Source: Rhodohalobacter mucosus
Lineage (GTDB): Bacteria; Bacteroidota; Rhodothermia; Balneolales; Balneolaceae
DNA length: 64,000 bases
Direction: 5' to 3'
Assembly: GCF_003150675.1 (NCBI RefSeq)
Contig: NZ_QGGB01000012.1
Location: 1-64,000 of the forward strand
In this document: in pieces, positions 1 to 8,655 of the stretch
How the letters are laid out: each line of letters begins with the position of its first letter
How positions within the stretch are numbered: the stretch's first letter is position 1
The notes under the pieces: generated by a model
Seen by the model: the letters and a program-made list of their open reading frames with translations, nothing else
Told to the model about the DNA's origin: nothing
Databases searched by the model: none
Made by a program: the position numbers and the translations under genes

Positions 1-99
1 GATCAATTTGTCAAAGAGCTCAATCAGGGGTTACACCCTGATTATCGCGTCAACATTTGGTCGAAGTTAACTTCGACCAAAATGTTATATGTTAACTAA
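1..99 (+). CDS. 3' end of an unidentified gene (partial)
   Basis: Frame 1 is open from the first base to a TAA at 97-99. It gives 32 residues with a protein-like run (VKELNQGLHPDYRVNI) and then a lower-quality tail. The start lies outside the window and no family can be named from so short a piece. The last third of the reading frame coincides with an inverted repeat at 52-86, so the C-terminus may be repeat-derived. A second frame is also open for most of the distance, so this is only a plausible call. Confidence 0.35.
   Translation, partial: DQFVKELNQGLHPDYRVNIWSKLTSTKMLYVN
22..86. repeat. two adjacent inverted repeats
   Basis: AATCAGGG at 22-29 pairs with CCCTGATT at 36-43 across a 6-base loop. 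Immediately after, a 17-base arm starting at 52 pairs with 69-86, centred on GTTAAC and broken only by one extra A. No T-tract follows, so a rho-independent terminator is not clearly supported. It could be an operator, an attenuator-like structure or a small palindromic element. Confidence 0.5.
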
Positions 100-201
100 A
101 AACGTCAACCATATTCAGGCATCTACAGGTGCAGGGTGCAGTAAGCTGTTTGTGAACTGTTTTAATATCAAATTTATTAGTAGTCTATGAGATTTAATTA
201 T

Positions 202-236
202 ACTCAAGACTCAAGACTCAAGACTCAATACTCAAA
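202..236 (+). repeat. ACTCAAG heptamer repeat abutting a start codon
   Basis: There are three exact ACTCAAG units, one ACTCAAT and a last ACTCAAA. The array ends three bases before the ATG at 240. A change of one unit would shift any upstream promoter or leader relative to the acetyltransferase start by 7 bp. Confidence 0.85.
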
Positions 237-239
237 AAA

Positions 240-830
240 ATGAGCCTCTCCATCAAAACCATTTCCGGGAAAGAGATTGAGCCATATCTGGAGGATCTGG
301 CGCATCTTCGCATCGGTGTTTTTCGCGAGTTTCCCTATCTCTATGACGGTTCGATGCAGTATGAGGAAGCGTATCTGCGTACATACACAGAATCGGGAGA
401 TAGCGTGGCCGTGCTGGTTTTCGAAAAGGACACACTGGTGGGTGCCTCTACAGGCGTACCGATGAGCGATGAATCGGAAGAGTTCAGGCGTCCATTTGAA
501 CAGAACGGCTACAATACGAACGCTATATTTTATTGTGCGGAATCGGTGCTGAAGAAAGAGTATCGGGGCCGGGGTTTATACCATACTTTTTTTAGTGAAC
601 GGGAACGTCACGCACAAAAGCTGAACCAGTTTAAACTGATCAGTTTTTGTACCGTTTTACGGCCTGCCGATCACCCTCTGCGGCCCGAAAATTACACCCC
701 CCTTGATACCGTTTGGAGAAAATTCGGCTATCAAGAACGATCCGAACTCAGAACGGAATATTCATGGAAAGATGTGGATGAAGACTCCGAATCAGTAAAG
801 AAAATGGTGTTCTGGATGAAGCGTATCTAG
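240..830 (+). CDS. GNAT-family N-acetyltransferase
   Basis: This is a 196-residue soluble protein. The acetyl-CoA pyrophosphate-binding signature of GNAT enzymes is visible as EYRGRGLY (about residues 107-114), preceded by the typical beta-4 strand (IFYCAESVLKK). The length fits a single GNAT domain. The acceptor substrate cannot be deduced. The start follows an A-run with no clear Shine-Dalgarno site, which is usual for Bacteroidota-like genomes. Upstream are heptamer repeats; downstream the stop is followed within 10 bases by another repeat array, so the gene sits alone between repeats. I am confident of the superfamily only. Confidence 0.85.
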   Translation: MSLSIKTISGKEIEPYLEDLAHLRIGVFREFPYLYDGSMQYEEAYLRTYTESGDSVAVLVFEKDTLVGASTGVPMSDESEEFRRPFEQNGYNTNAIFYCAESVLKKEYRGRGLYHTFFSERERHAQKLNQFKLISFCTVLRPADHPLRPENYTPLDTVWRKFGYQERSELRTEYSWKDVDEDSESVKKMVFWMKRI

Positions 831-839
831 GTGGGTCAG

Positions 840-999
840 GGTTTCCCGAGTTCCCGGGACTGCGAATGGCGCAGCAGGTTCAAGGTTTCCCGAGTTCTCG
901 GGACTGCGAATGGCGTGCAGCAGGTTCAAGGTTCAAGGTTCAAGGTTCAAGGTTCAAGGTTCAAGGTTCAAGGTTCAAGGTTCAAGGTTCAAGGTTCAA
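840..999 (+). repeat. duplicated hairpin leader plus 11 copies of GGTTCAA
   Basis: A leader of about 45 bases occurs twice in tandem (840-883 and 884-929). It contains a CCCGAG/CTCGGG-type hairpin and the words CTGCGAA and GCAGCAG. It is followed by exactly 11 units of GGTTCAA (923-999). A closely similar leader with a different heptamer, also in 11 copies, is found near 24.5 kb. Open frames through the array are low-complexity artefacts. Confidence 0.95.
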
Positions 1000-1116
1000 G
1001 GAAAATTTGCCAATCTTTATGTTCTATATCAAAATATATCAGTATTTTATGGTCTTATTTTTTATTGCAACCCGCAACCCATAGACATTGCGCACTGAAA
1101 TAGAGATTTTCCATTC

Positions 1117-2454
1117 ATGACTTCACAAATCCCGTTTGCATTCGATGTACCCTCGGTTTCCGATCTGACCAACCGCATCAAAACCCTTCTTGAAAACAAT
1201 TTCAGGGATATACTGGTTGAAGGCGAGATCAGCAATGTATCTCAAAGCCGAAACGGGCACTACTATTTTACCGTGAAGGATGATGATGCACAGCTACCCT
1301 GCGTAATCTGGCGCGGCATGGCCCAGCGATTGAACGTGGATCTTCGTGATGGTCAGCAGGTGGTTCTGGGCGGCGACCTTCAGGTTTATCCACCTCACGG
1401 ACGATACCAGATGATTGTATCGCTGGTTCAGCAGGCAGGCACGGGCAAGCTTCAGCAAAAATTTGAGCAGCTCAAGCATAAGCTGGAAGCGGAGGGGCTT
1501 TTCAGGGATGACCACAAAAAACCCCTGCCTCCCTACCCCTTCCGAATAGGAGTAATCACCTCCTCCACCGGGGCAGCATTTCAAGATATCCGGTCTACGT
1601 TTGAGCACCGATGGCCGGCTGCCACGCTCTATCTCTACCACGCAAGCGTTCAGGGACTCAATGCGGCCGGCGAACTGGTCCGGGGCCTTGATTACTTTGC
1701 TAATGAGCCTACCCCTGTTGAGCTCATTATTATCGGGCGCGGCGGGGGATCTCTCGAAGATTTATGGCCTTTCAACGAAGAACCTGTTGCCCGGGCCATT
1801 TACAACAGCCCCATTCCTGTTATCAGTGCCGTTGGCCATGAGGTAGACTACAGTATCAGTGATTTTGTGGCAGATGCACGCGCGGCCACCCCTACACAGG
1901 CGGCCGTAATTGCCGCTCCTGACATAGACGAGCTGCGCTATCAGATTGAGGACTATACAGAATTCCTTGGTACCTATATGGATCAAAAATTTTCAAGGTA
2001 CAGAGAGTATATTTCAACACTTGCAAAATCGCATGCGCTGCTTGTGGTACAGGAGAAACTGCGATACCATAGAAACAGGACAGACTCTCTTGCTGAAAAA
2101 TTATCAAGATCCATCGAGAGAAAAATGAATGCTGAAAAAAATCGTCTTGGGATGTTTCAGGCCGCCCTGAGTCAGAATACTCCGGAAAGAGATATCCGGA
2201 CGGCCCTGGATCAAGTTGAGCGCCAGGAAGAGAGGCTACGTTCGCACATCGACCGGCTGCTTGTTCGTAAGCGGACAGCTTTGAGGGAGATGCACTCACA
2301 TTTAAACGGGTTAAACCCAAATGCCCCTCTCGAAAGGGGATTTGCCAGGGTCCATCAGAATGGTGTTTGGATTCGATCCTCAAATAATTTTTCACCCCAA
2401 AAACCGACGGAAATTGAATGGGGTGACGGAAAATTGAGCCTGGGCAAAACCTGA
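1117..2454 (+). CDS. xseA: exodeoxyribonuclease VII large subunit
   Basis: At 445 residues it is close to the usual length of XseA. The N-terminal OB-fold (about 10-110) carries the family's VEGEISN and HYYFTVKD segments. The catalytic region includes VITSSTGAA, a glycine-rich IGRGGGSLEDLW and SAVGHEVD. The C-terminal 170 residues form the charged helical region that contacts the small subunit. The enzyme degrades single-stranded DNA from both ends in the cytoplasm. No xseB-like small ORF lies next to it: only 97 bases separate it from the kinase gene downstream, so the small subunit must be encoded elsewhere. The ATG at 1117 gives the expected N-terminus. Confidence 0.95.
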   Translation: MTSQIPFAFDVPSVSDLTNRIKTLLENNFRDILVEGEISNVSQSRNGHYYFTVKDDDAQLPCVIWRGMAQRLNVDLRDGQQVVLGGDLQVYPPHGRYQMIVSLVQQAGTGKLQQKFEQLKHKLEAEGLFRDDHKKPLPPYPFRIGVITSSTGAAFQDIRSTFEHRWPAATLYLYHASVQGLNAAGELVRGLDYFANEPTPVELIIIGRGGGSLEDLWPFNEEPVARAIYNSPIPVISAVGHEVDYSISDFVADARAATPTQAAVIAAPDIDELRYQIEDYTEFLGTYMDQKFSRYREYISTLAKSHALLVVQEKLRYHRNRTDSLAEKLSRSIERKMNAEKNRLGMFQAALSQNTPERDIRTALDQVERQEERLRSHIDRLLVRKRTALREMHSHLNGLNPNAPLERGFARVHQNGVWIRSSNNFSPQKPTEIEWGDGKLSLGKT

Positions 2455-2551
2455 TCTGCGGAGTATCGGCATCCTTCAGGATTTATATGTGGTTATCTTC
2501 TTTATTTATTAGATTCAAGCCGTCGAGACCATCCTACAATTCTACCAGTAC

Positions 2552-3973
2552 ATGAATACACTCCTGGCCGGATATAAAGGCGAATCATATACGATTCTGA
2601 AAAATGCCCTCAAGCGACGGCAGCACACCGTTACATCCGGAGAACCGGATGAACAGTTGTTGGAGGAGCTTTCCCGCCGGAATTACCCCCTTATTATTTT
2701 AAGTGACTTTTCGGAAGAGGCCCTGCAGTTCAGCCGGAATATCCGCGCTCTCGAAAGCGGTAAGCGATACACCATTATTGCCGTGATATCGGTTGATCAT
2801 CTGGATCAAATACACCGGCTGCTTGACGCAGACGTGGATCAGTATATTGTGGAGTCTCTGTTTGACGAGCAGAGGCTGGATGTAAGGCTTGCTTTCGCCG
2901 AGAAGATGGCCCGAAACAAGGAGGGTCAGTATCTCATTGAGCAGAAGTTGAAGGAGAGTGAAGCCCGGTCGCGAAGTATCCTGCGCACCACCGTGGACGC
3001 CATTATTACAATTGATGACCGGGGAACGATCCGTACCTTCAATCGTGCGGCCGAAAAGCTTTTTCAATACACGGCATCCGAAGTGATAGGTAAAAATGTT
3101 CATGTTCTCATGCCGCAGCCTTATCGCCGTGAACATGATGATTATATGGAGAACTATCACAAAACGGGTAATCGAAAGATTATCGGAATCGGACGCGACG
3201 TAACAGGAAAAAGAAAAGACGGAAGCACATTCCCGATGTACCTGGCCGTAAGCGAGGTAAATGTGAACGGACAGCGTCTCTACACGGGAATCATTCGCAA
3301 TATCACTGAACAGCGAAGGCTGGAGCAGGAAGTTTTGCGTATCAGTGAGCATGAACGGCGGCGGATCGGCCAGGATCTGCACGATGGCCTCGGCCAGATG
3401 CTAACCGGAATAAGCCTGATAAACCGCAATATTGCTCATTCCCTGCATGAAGAAAACCATCCGCTGGCCGGTGAGATCGATGAGATCACAAATCTTATTA
3501 AAGAGGCGGATGAATTTGCAAGAAATCTATCGCGCGGCCTGATCCCCGTTGAATTTGAAGGAGATGGTTTTAATGCAGCGCTTGAACGACTGGTGCAAAA
3601 TGCGGAAAGGCTGCTGAATATTTCGTGTACACTGACCCTGGGCAGCAACATTCATTTTGATGACAACACCAGCCTGACCCATCTTTATCGGATTGCCCAG
3701 GAAGCAACCAGTAATGCGGTAAAACACGGAAATGCCAGCGAGGTTCACATAACGCTCCGGGCCAACGACGAAAAACTTACGCTTCGTATCGACGACAACG
3801 GTACCGGATTTGCTCCGGACTGGGATGAGAAAAAAGGTCTCGGCGTTCGGATTATGATGTTCCGTGCACGCCTGATCGGTGCAAATGTGGAAATCAGTGA
3901 CAGCCACCTGGGCGGGGCTTCCATACTGGTTACCCTGCTGCATGTAGGATCAACTTATTCTATTAAAGACTAA
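2552..3973 (+). CDS. FixL-like PAS sensor histidine kinase (HisKA_3)
   Basis: The 473-residue protein is cytoplasmic, with no membrane helices. Residues 1-120 look like a degenerate receiver domain (LIILSD around 47-52). A PAS domain at about 138-255 closely follows oxygen-sensing FixL: His195 (in EHDDY) sits at the place of the FixL haem ligand, and Arg215 (IGIGR) matches the FixL distal arginine, while the nearby FixL histidine is Lys209 here. The HisKA_3 dimerisation segment has phospho-acceptor His277 (QDLHD). The HATPase_c domain has EATSNAVKH, DDNGTGF and GLGVRIM. The regulator gene follows after 5 bases. Haem binding is an inference; many PAS domains in this subgroup keep the motif. 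Confidence 0.9.
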   Translation: MNTLLAGYKGESYTILKNALKRRQHTVTSGEPDEQLLEELSRRNYPLIILSDFSEEALQFSRNIRALESGKRYTIIAVISVDHLDQIHRLLDADVDQYIVESLFDEQRLDVRLAFAEKMARNKEGQYLIEQKLKESEARSRSILRTTVDAIITIDDRGTIRTFNRAAEKLFQYTASEVIGKNVHVLMPQPYRREHDDYMENYHKTGNRKIIGIGRDVTGKRKDGSTFPMYLAVSEVNVNGQRLYTGIIRNITEQRRLEQEVLRISEHERRRIGQDLHDGLGQMLTGISLINRNIAHSLHEENHPLAGEIDEITNLIKEADEFARNLSRGLIPVEFEGDGFNAALERLVQNAERLLNISCTLTLGSNIHFDDNTSLTHLYRIAQEATSNAVKHGNASEVHITLRANDEKLTLRIDDNGTGFAPDWDEKKGLGVRIMMFRARLIGANVEISDSHLGGASILVTLLHVGSTYSIKD

Positions 3974-3978
3974 CAACC

Positions 3979-4635
3979 ATGAGCACAAACAAGCTAATAT
4001 ATATCGTAGATGATCATCCCCTGATGCGCAAAGGCCTGGCGATGACACTGGAAAAAGAGGTAGGATTTGAAGTTTGCGGCCAGGCGGAATCAGCTGAAAC
4101 AGCCCTTACCGAGATTCTGAAACTTAAACCTGACGCAGCGGTCATCGATATCAGCCTGCCCGGAATGAACGGCATCGAACTGGTTAAAAACCTCCTCCAC
4201 CAGATGCCCGAACTCAAGATATTGATTGTATCGCGGCATGATGAAGAGCTCTACGCTGAACGGGCACTCCGTGCGGGAGCAAAAGGATACCTGATGAAAC
4301 TGGAAGCTGTAGAGGTGCTTGTAAGCGCTGTACACCAGATATTGAACGGAGGTATTTATCTGAGTGAAAAGATTGGCAATAAGCTGCTGATGAAGCTGGC
4401 TACCGGCAATGCTTCAAAAAGCGACAATCCTCTCGATCTGCTCAGCGACCGTGAGCTGGAGGTGTTCGAAATGACCGGAAAAGGCCTCTCTACGAAAGAT
4501 ATTGGGGAGAAACTGCATATTTCCGTCAAAACCGTTGAAAGCCATCGGGCCAATATCAAGGAGAAACTGCATATCGACTCCGCCAATGAACTGATGAGGC
4601 ATGCTGTGAAATGGGTGGAAGAAAGCTCAAAATAA
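3979..4635 (+). CDS. NarL/FixJ-family response regulator
   Basis: The 218-residue regulator has a receiver domain (about 5-120) with acidic DD at 11-12, phospho-acceptor Asp57 (AVIDIS), Ser85 and Lys102. A LuxR-type helix-turn-helix occupies about 154-205 (LSDRELEV, KTVESHRANI). It starts 5 bases after the kinase stop, so the pair is co-transcribed and surely partners. HisKA_3 kinases normally pair with this regulator class. Its targets are unknown. The beta-barrel/YceI/Acg-like block just downstream, preceded by palindromes, is the obvious candidate. The stop is followed by 520 bases without a gene. Confidence 0.93.
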   Translation: MSTNKLIYIVDDHPLMRKGLAMTLEKEVGFEVCGQAESAETALTEILKLKPDAAVIDISLPGMNGIELVKNLLHQMPELKILIVSRHDEELYAERALRAGAKGYLMKLEAVEVLVSAVHQILNGGIYLSEKIGNKLLMKLATGNASKSDNPLDLLSDRELEVFEMTGKGLSTKDIGEKLHISVKTVESHRANIKEKLHIDSANELMRHAVKWVEESSK

Positions 4636-5155
4636 TTCATAAAGAACCGTGATTCTCATCATATCATGAATCTAACCCGGTTCGTGCCCTTTATGGTACT
4701 CGCTTTACATCGCCAATTACCCGGATAATTGTTCCATTGGTTGCGATATACTTGTCCTTGTGCCGTTTTTGATCCTTTTTGTACAAAAAGAATCTGAACC
4801 GTTCTTGCAGCAGACCGGCAACGCCCAACGTTACCCACCCGTAATTTCCACTATCACGGTATTACCTGCACTTGAAATAGGTCAATAAATTGATTTTATT
4901 GTTTTTAACAATGCCAATATACCCCGATAATACTCAATTCCACCATTCCTCTGCCATGTTTCTCTAGGGGAAATCCCTACCGCCATCAGGAAACTCCCCA
5001 CTCCCTGATCAGAATCTAACCGCTAACCGCGAGCCAATCTTCTGTTGATATTGACACCGTTGGCTGCAGCCGTTGCAGCCGGCTGCTATTACCAACAACC
5101 AAACAACAAAAGAATTTCTACCTAATAAACTTTATTAACTATAAATAACAGAACA
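4636..5155 (+). promoter_or_regulatory. 520-bp regulatory-type spacer with palindromes
   Basis: No gene is seen. It holds a perfect 16-bp palindrome (4775-4790, CTTTTT/AAAAAG centred on GTAC), the inverted repeat TAGGG-GAAAT-CCCTA at 4965-4979, and two overlapping GC-rich palindromes at 5062-5086. Inverted pentamers of this spacing are typical of dimeric NarL/FixJ-type operators. I propose 4965-4979 as a candidate site for the regulator encoded just upstream; nothing proves it. The long leader suggests that the porin-like gene has its own promoter. Confidence 0.4.
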
Positions 5156-6433
5156 ATGAAAACAACATTACTCTCTTTATCCGTGCTGCTAATGGCTCTC
5201 TTTATGTTTGAGACTACCAATGCGCAGCAAACCAGAGACCTCCAATATTACAGATCTCCGGACAAAACCGGAATTAACGTTTTTGAAACAAGCAAAGAAA
5301 CTGACGTTGAATTCGACGGACTCAAAGTTCGCATCGGCGGTGCTAATACATTACAATTCCAGGCTTTACAAAATGACGATGACATTCCTTTCCAGCTTGA
5401 GCCCAATTTCAATCTGGCTACGTCAAACCTGGACATTGATGTTCAGCTCGAAAGAGGACTGAGAATGCACCTCAGAACCTACCTCTCATCCAGACACCAT
5501 CCTGAAGCCTGGGTGAAGGGCGGATATCTGCAGGTAGATCGGCTTGATTTTATCAGTGAAGGATTCGCGGAAAACCTGATGGATAAAGTAACCATTAAAG
5601 TGGGCCATATGGAAATCAACTATGGTGACGCTCACTTCAGAAGAAGTGATAATGGACAAGCCATATACAATCCTTTCGTAGGTAACTACCTTATGGATTC
5701 CTTTACGACAGAAGCAGGTGGTGAAGTGTACTATCAAAGCAACGGATTCCTTGCAATGATTGGAGTTACCAATGGTAAACTGAATCAATCAACAATAGCT
5801 CCCGATCCTGCACTCGATATTGGAACCAATCCCGCCTTTGTAGGTAAATTGGGATATGACAGCCAGATAAATGAAGATCTGCGTGTTCGTCTGACCGGTT
5901 CTATCTATACCAACTCTCAGGCAGAAAGATTCTACCTTTATGCAGGTGACCGTGCCGGTGGAAGATACTATAACGTAATCAGCGGATCTGATTTCAATGC
6001 TCGGGTCGTACCTGGCTTTGCACTTTCAGGACGCGCCCCCGGTGGCCCTATCGGCGGAGAGATGACAGCAATTATGATTAACCCGTTCGTTAAGTTCCAG
6101 GGCCTTGAGTTCTTTGGAATCTTTGAAAATGCCAGCGGTAAGCGTAATTCAGAAACAGACACGCGCACATTTAATCAATATGCTGCTGAAGTACTCTATC
6201 GCTTTGGAGAAAATGAAAACGTATACATCGGTGGTCGTTATAACGCGGTATCCGGCGAATTGCCAGGAGGAGAAGAGATCGACGTTACCAGATTTAACAT
6301 CGGTGGTGGTTGGTTCCTGACCAACAACGTACTCACTAAGGTCGAATACGTAACACAGAATCAGGATTATTCTGGTGCAACAACCGATCTGGGCTTTAGC
6401 GGATTAGTTATTGAAGCAGTAGTTAGCTTCTAA
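5156..6433 (+). CDS. outer-membrane beta-barrel (porin-like) protein
   Basis: The 425-residue protein starts with a clear Sec signal peptide (about 1-23, ending TNA-QQ). The rest alternates short amphipathic strands with Gly/Asn/Asp-rich turns and closes with a strand ending in phenylalanine (EAVVSF), the outer-membrane insertion signal. Segments such as VKVGHMEINYGDAHFRRSDNG resemble phosphate-selective or alginate-type porins, but the substrate cannot be told. A strong terminator follows its stop, so it is probably transcribed mainly as a single gene. The position behind the two-component pair suggests regulated permeability. Confidence 0.8.
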   Translation: MKTTLLSLSVLLMALFMFETTNAQQTRDLQYYRSPDKTGINVFETSKETDVEFDGLKVRIGGANTLQFQALQNDDDIPFQLEPNFNLATSNLDIDVQLERGLRMHLRTYLSSRHHPEAWVKGGYLQVDRLDFISEGFAENLMDKVTIKVGHMEINYGDAHFRRSDNGQAIYNPFVGNYLMDSFTTEAGGEVYYQSNGFLAMIGVTNGKLNQSTIAPDPALDIGTNPAFVGKLGYDSQINEDLRVRLTGSIYTNSQAERFYLYAGDRAGGRYYNVISGSDFNARVVPGFALSGRAPGGPIGGEMTAIMINPFVKFQGLEFFGIFENASGKRNSETDTRTFNQYAAEVLYRFGENENVYIGGRYNAVSGELPGGEEIDVTRFNIGGGWFLTNNVLTKVEYVTQNQDYSGATTDLGFSGLVIEAVVSF

Positions 6434-6458
6434 CACCAAAACCAAGAAAAAAGCACAA

Positions 6459-6494
6459 AGGATTGCGGGGGCCGACCTCGCAATCCTGTTTTTT
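6459..6494 (+). terminator. rho-independent terminator
   Basis: A perfect 9-bp stem (AGGATTGCG at 6459-6467 with CGCAATCCT at 6479-6487) is followed by GTTTTTT. It lies 26 bases after the porin-like stop. The following YceI gene starts at 6517, downstream of it. Confidence 0.9.
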
Positions 6495-6516
6495 AACAAT
6501 CCTAAATACCGGATTC

Positions 6517-7140
6517 ATGTATTTCAAATTGATTACAACCACACTTCTCGCATTCGTTTTCCTTACGGGATCATTACTTGCACAGAATGCATCAGATACA
6601 ACAGATACCCAGGAAAGAACCCTGACCGTTCAGGGCACTCCGCAAATGAAAATTGACGGTACGTCCAATATCCGTGATTGGGATGCAGATATCACTGAGA
6701 TGGATGCAACCCTGGTGCTACAGGACGGAGATGAGCTTTCACTCGAAACCCTGACACCGGAATCCTTCAAAAGCCTGGAGATAACCATACCGGTTGAACA
6801 TATTGAATCGGGCTCACGCGGTCTTACAAAGAATATTCACAAGTATCTGAAAGAAGATGATTATCCGAATATCACCTTCACATTAAGTCGTATTACCGAT
6901 ATCGTGCGTGAAAACGGTACAGCTCTGATCACCGCTGAAGGTGTGATTACCGCTGCCGGGAAAGAGAACCCTGCTACTATGACCGTTACTGCCAGCATGA
7001 ACCCTGACGGATCCATCAATTTCAGCGGAGAACAGCAGCTGCTGATGACAAGCTTTGACATTGATCCGCCTACTGCAATTTTGGGAACCGTTCGTGCCGA
7101 TGACGAATTTCTTGTTCTATATGATGTGAGCTTCAATTGA
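6517..7140 (+). CDS. YceI-family secreted protein (first copy)
   Basis: I chose the ATG at 6517 (MYFKLITTT) because it gives a proper signal peptide ending LLAQ and avoids the terminator; an earlier TTG would lie inside the terminator stem. The 207-residue product has the YceI lipocalin-like fold signatures: SNIRDWDADI near the N-terminus, DDYPNITF in the middle and FDIDPPTAILGTVRADDE at the end. YceI proteins are periplasmic and bind isoprenoid or other hydrophobic ligands; their exact role is usually unknown. The next gene encodes a paralogue, so this is a tandem pair. Confidence 0.92.
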   Translation: MYFKLITTTLLAFVFLTGSLLAQNASDTTDTQERTLTVQGTPQMKIDGTSNIRDWDADITEMDATLVLQDGDELSLETLTPESFKSLEITIPVEHIESGSRGLTKNIHKYLKEDDYPNITFTLSRITDIVRENGTALITAEGVITAAGKENPATMTVTASMNPDGSINFSGEQQLLMTSFDIDPPTAILGTVRADDEFLVLYDVSFN

Positions 7141-7218
7141 ACTGGATCGACGTAGGTTGAATTCCTTTGTCAATCAAGCAAAGTCGGTCGACGTTGAATA
7201 TTTAACCAAACAAACATC

Positions 7219-7848
7219 ATGAAATACCGGCTTCAATCTGTCCTGTTTTTTGCGGTTCTCTTTTTTGCCGCAGGTACTATAAACGGGTCGCTTATTGCGC
7301 AGATCGAATATGTTCCGCAGGACAGCAGCCGGCTTTGGATTGCAGGGCAATCGAACGTGAATCAGTTTGAATGTGAATCACGTGAGCATCGTGGTGAAGC
7401 CATCATCTTTCAAACCACAACAATCACCGGGGATACGGTAACTGTGGATGAAGACGCCACGAAAATCATGCTCGAAATAGATGTTGAGGGCATTGAGTGC
7501 GGACGCAACAGAATGAACCGTGATCTTCGCAATGCGCTCAAAGCGGATGACTATCCGAATATCACCTTCGTGTTTAATGAAATTGTAAGCATTAGTGAAA
7601 ACGGGCATTCAAATTCCGTTGAGCTGGAGGTGAACGGGTTACTGACGATAGCGGGTGTAACCAGGGAGGTGAATGTGCATCTCACCGGATATACACTCGA
7701 TGATAACAGAGTCCGGGCCGAAGGCAGCAAGGAGATTCTTATGACAGATTTCGGAGTTGAACCGCCTACGGCGATGTTGGGACTGGTAAAAGCTGACAAT
7801 GAATTAACCGTGCATTTTGATCTTATCGCCGCAAGAAAAGCTGATTGA
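7219..7848 (+). CDS. YceI-family secreted protein (second copy)
   Basis: This is a 209-residue paralogue of the preceding gene, with its own signal peptide (about 1-27, ending LIAQ). It keeps the family blocks ADDYPNITF, AGVTREVNV and TDFGVEPPTAMLGLVKADNE. The N-terminal block is altered (SRLWIAGQSNVNQFECESRE) and introduces two cysteines (ECE and IEC), which could form a disulphide. Only 13 bases separate it from the following Acg-like gene, implying co-transcription. The pair probably diverged in ligand after duplication. Confidence 0.92.
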   Translation: MKYRLQSVLFFAVLFFAAGTINGSLIAQIEYVPQDSSRLWIAGQSNVNQFECESREHRGEAIIFQTTTITGDTVTVDEDATKIMLEIDVEGIECGRNRMNRDLRNALKADDYPNITFVFNEIVSISENGHSNSVELEVNGLLTIAGVTREVNVHLTGYTLDDNRVRAEGSKEILMTDFGVEPPTAMLGLVKADNELTVHFDLIAARKAD

Positions 7849-7861
7849 AAAGTAAACCGGA

Positions 7862-8563
7862 ATGAGACGATTAAAAAAATGGATTGATGAAATCCGTGCC
7901 GAGAATAAAGAATACGCAGCAGCCAACTGGATGTGCCGTTACTCGGGCGACACTGCTGAATTTATTGTACACCCGCATGTGGTTTACAATTCAGGCCGCT
8001 TCAAGCATACCGTAATCCGAATCGGCATGATTCTTACGCGGCTTTCAAAAAAAATGGAAGAAACTGGATACGTTTTTCACGTTCAAACTTTCCCCTCTCT
8101 TGAAGATCTGAAAATTGTGGCTTCCATCAGGCTGAACGTAAATCTCTCTCAGGGAAATAATAACAGCAGCCACTTAAAAAAGCCGTCCGCTGCGGAGGAG
8201 AAAAAAGCACCTTCCGCAGCTGAACTTCTGAACAGAAGGGCACGTCACCACAGGTTGGATGTTACCCCGATTGGCAACGAAAAGAAGCTCCCCGAACTCG
8301 ATTCTTCATCACACAACAACAGCAAATGGTACCTGATTGGGAGCAGCAATGATAACCCCTTTACATGGCTGCATGTGGGTTTCTTTGCTCAAGAAATTTT
8401 CCTTTCATCCGGCTTTTCCGACCCCGGAGAATCTCCACTTATTATCAGCGGACCTGAGCTGAATGAAATACGTGAAGAACTGGAGATCGATGAACCGCCG
8501 ACATTCTTCCACGCCTGTATTGCCATCATCGCGGCCCTGCCTGAACCCAACGGAAACAGGTAA
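7862..8563 (+). CDS. Acg/split-nitroreductase-like protein
   Basis: The 233-residue soluble protein has no confident family assignment. Two halves resemble the N- and C-terminal halves of Acg-type FMN-domain proteins. The first (about 20-95) has a short strand, then a long helix (KHTVIRIGMILTRLSKKMEE), then a strand ending VASIRLN. The second (about 155-230) reads WYLIGSSNDNPFTWLHVGFFAQEIFL and ends with EPPTFFHACIAI. A charged linker rich in Lys, Ala and Ser separates them. Acg proteins are linked to stress or dormancy. The link is by pattern only, and the catalytic status is unknown. Confidence 0.6.
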   Translation: MRRLKKWIDEIRAENKEYAAANWMCRYSGDTAEFIVHPHVVYNSGRFKHTVIRIGMILTRLSKKMEETGYVFHVQTFPSLEDLKIVASIRLNVNLSQGNNNSSHLKKPSAAEEKKAPSAAELLNRRARHHRLDVTPIGNEKKLPELDSSSHNNSKWYLIGSSNDNPFTWLHVGFFAQEIFLSSGFSDPGESPLIISGPELNEIREELEIDEPPTFFHACIAIIAALPEPNGNR

Positions 8564-8655
8564 CCGGGCCTTTCTAAGCAGGTTACTGTGATTTACAAGG
8601 GGTCATCTTTCCTTTCGAAGCATCTTTACAGTTCGGCAGATGCTCATTTCGTTTG

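Noticed and set aside
831-1103. Open frames through the GGTTCAA array (QGSRFKV-type repeats)
   Set aside because: All three frames are open only because the heptamer lacks stops; the protein is pure repeat with no start signal.
6463-6516. TTG start for the first YceI gene
   Set aside because: It lies inside the terminator stem and hides the signal peptide.
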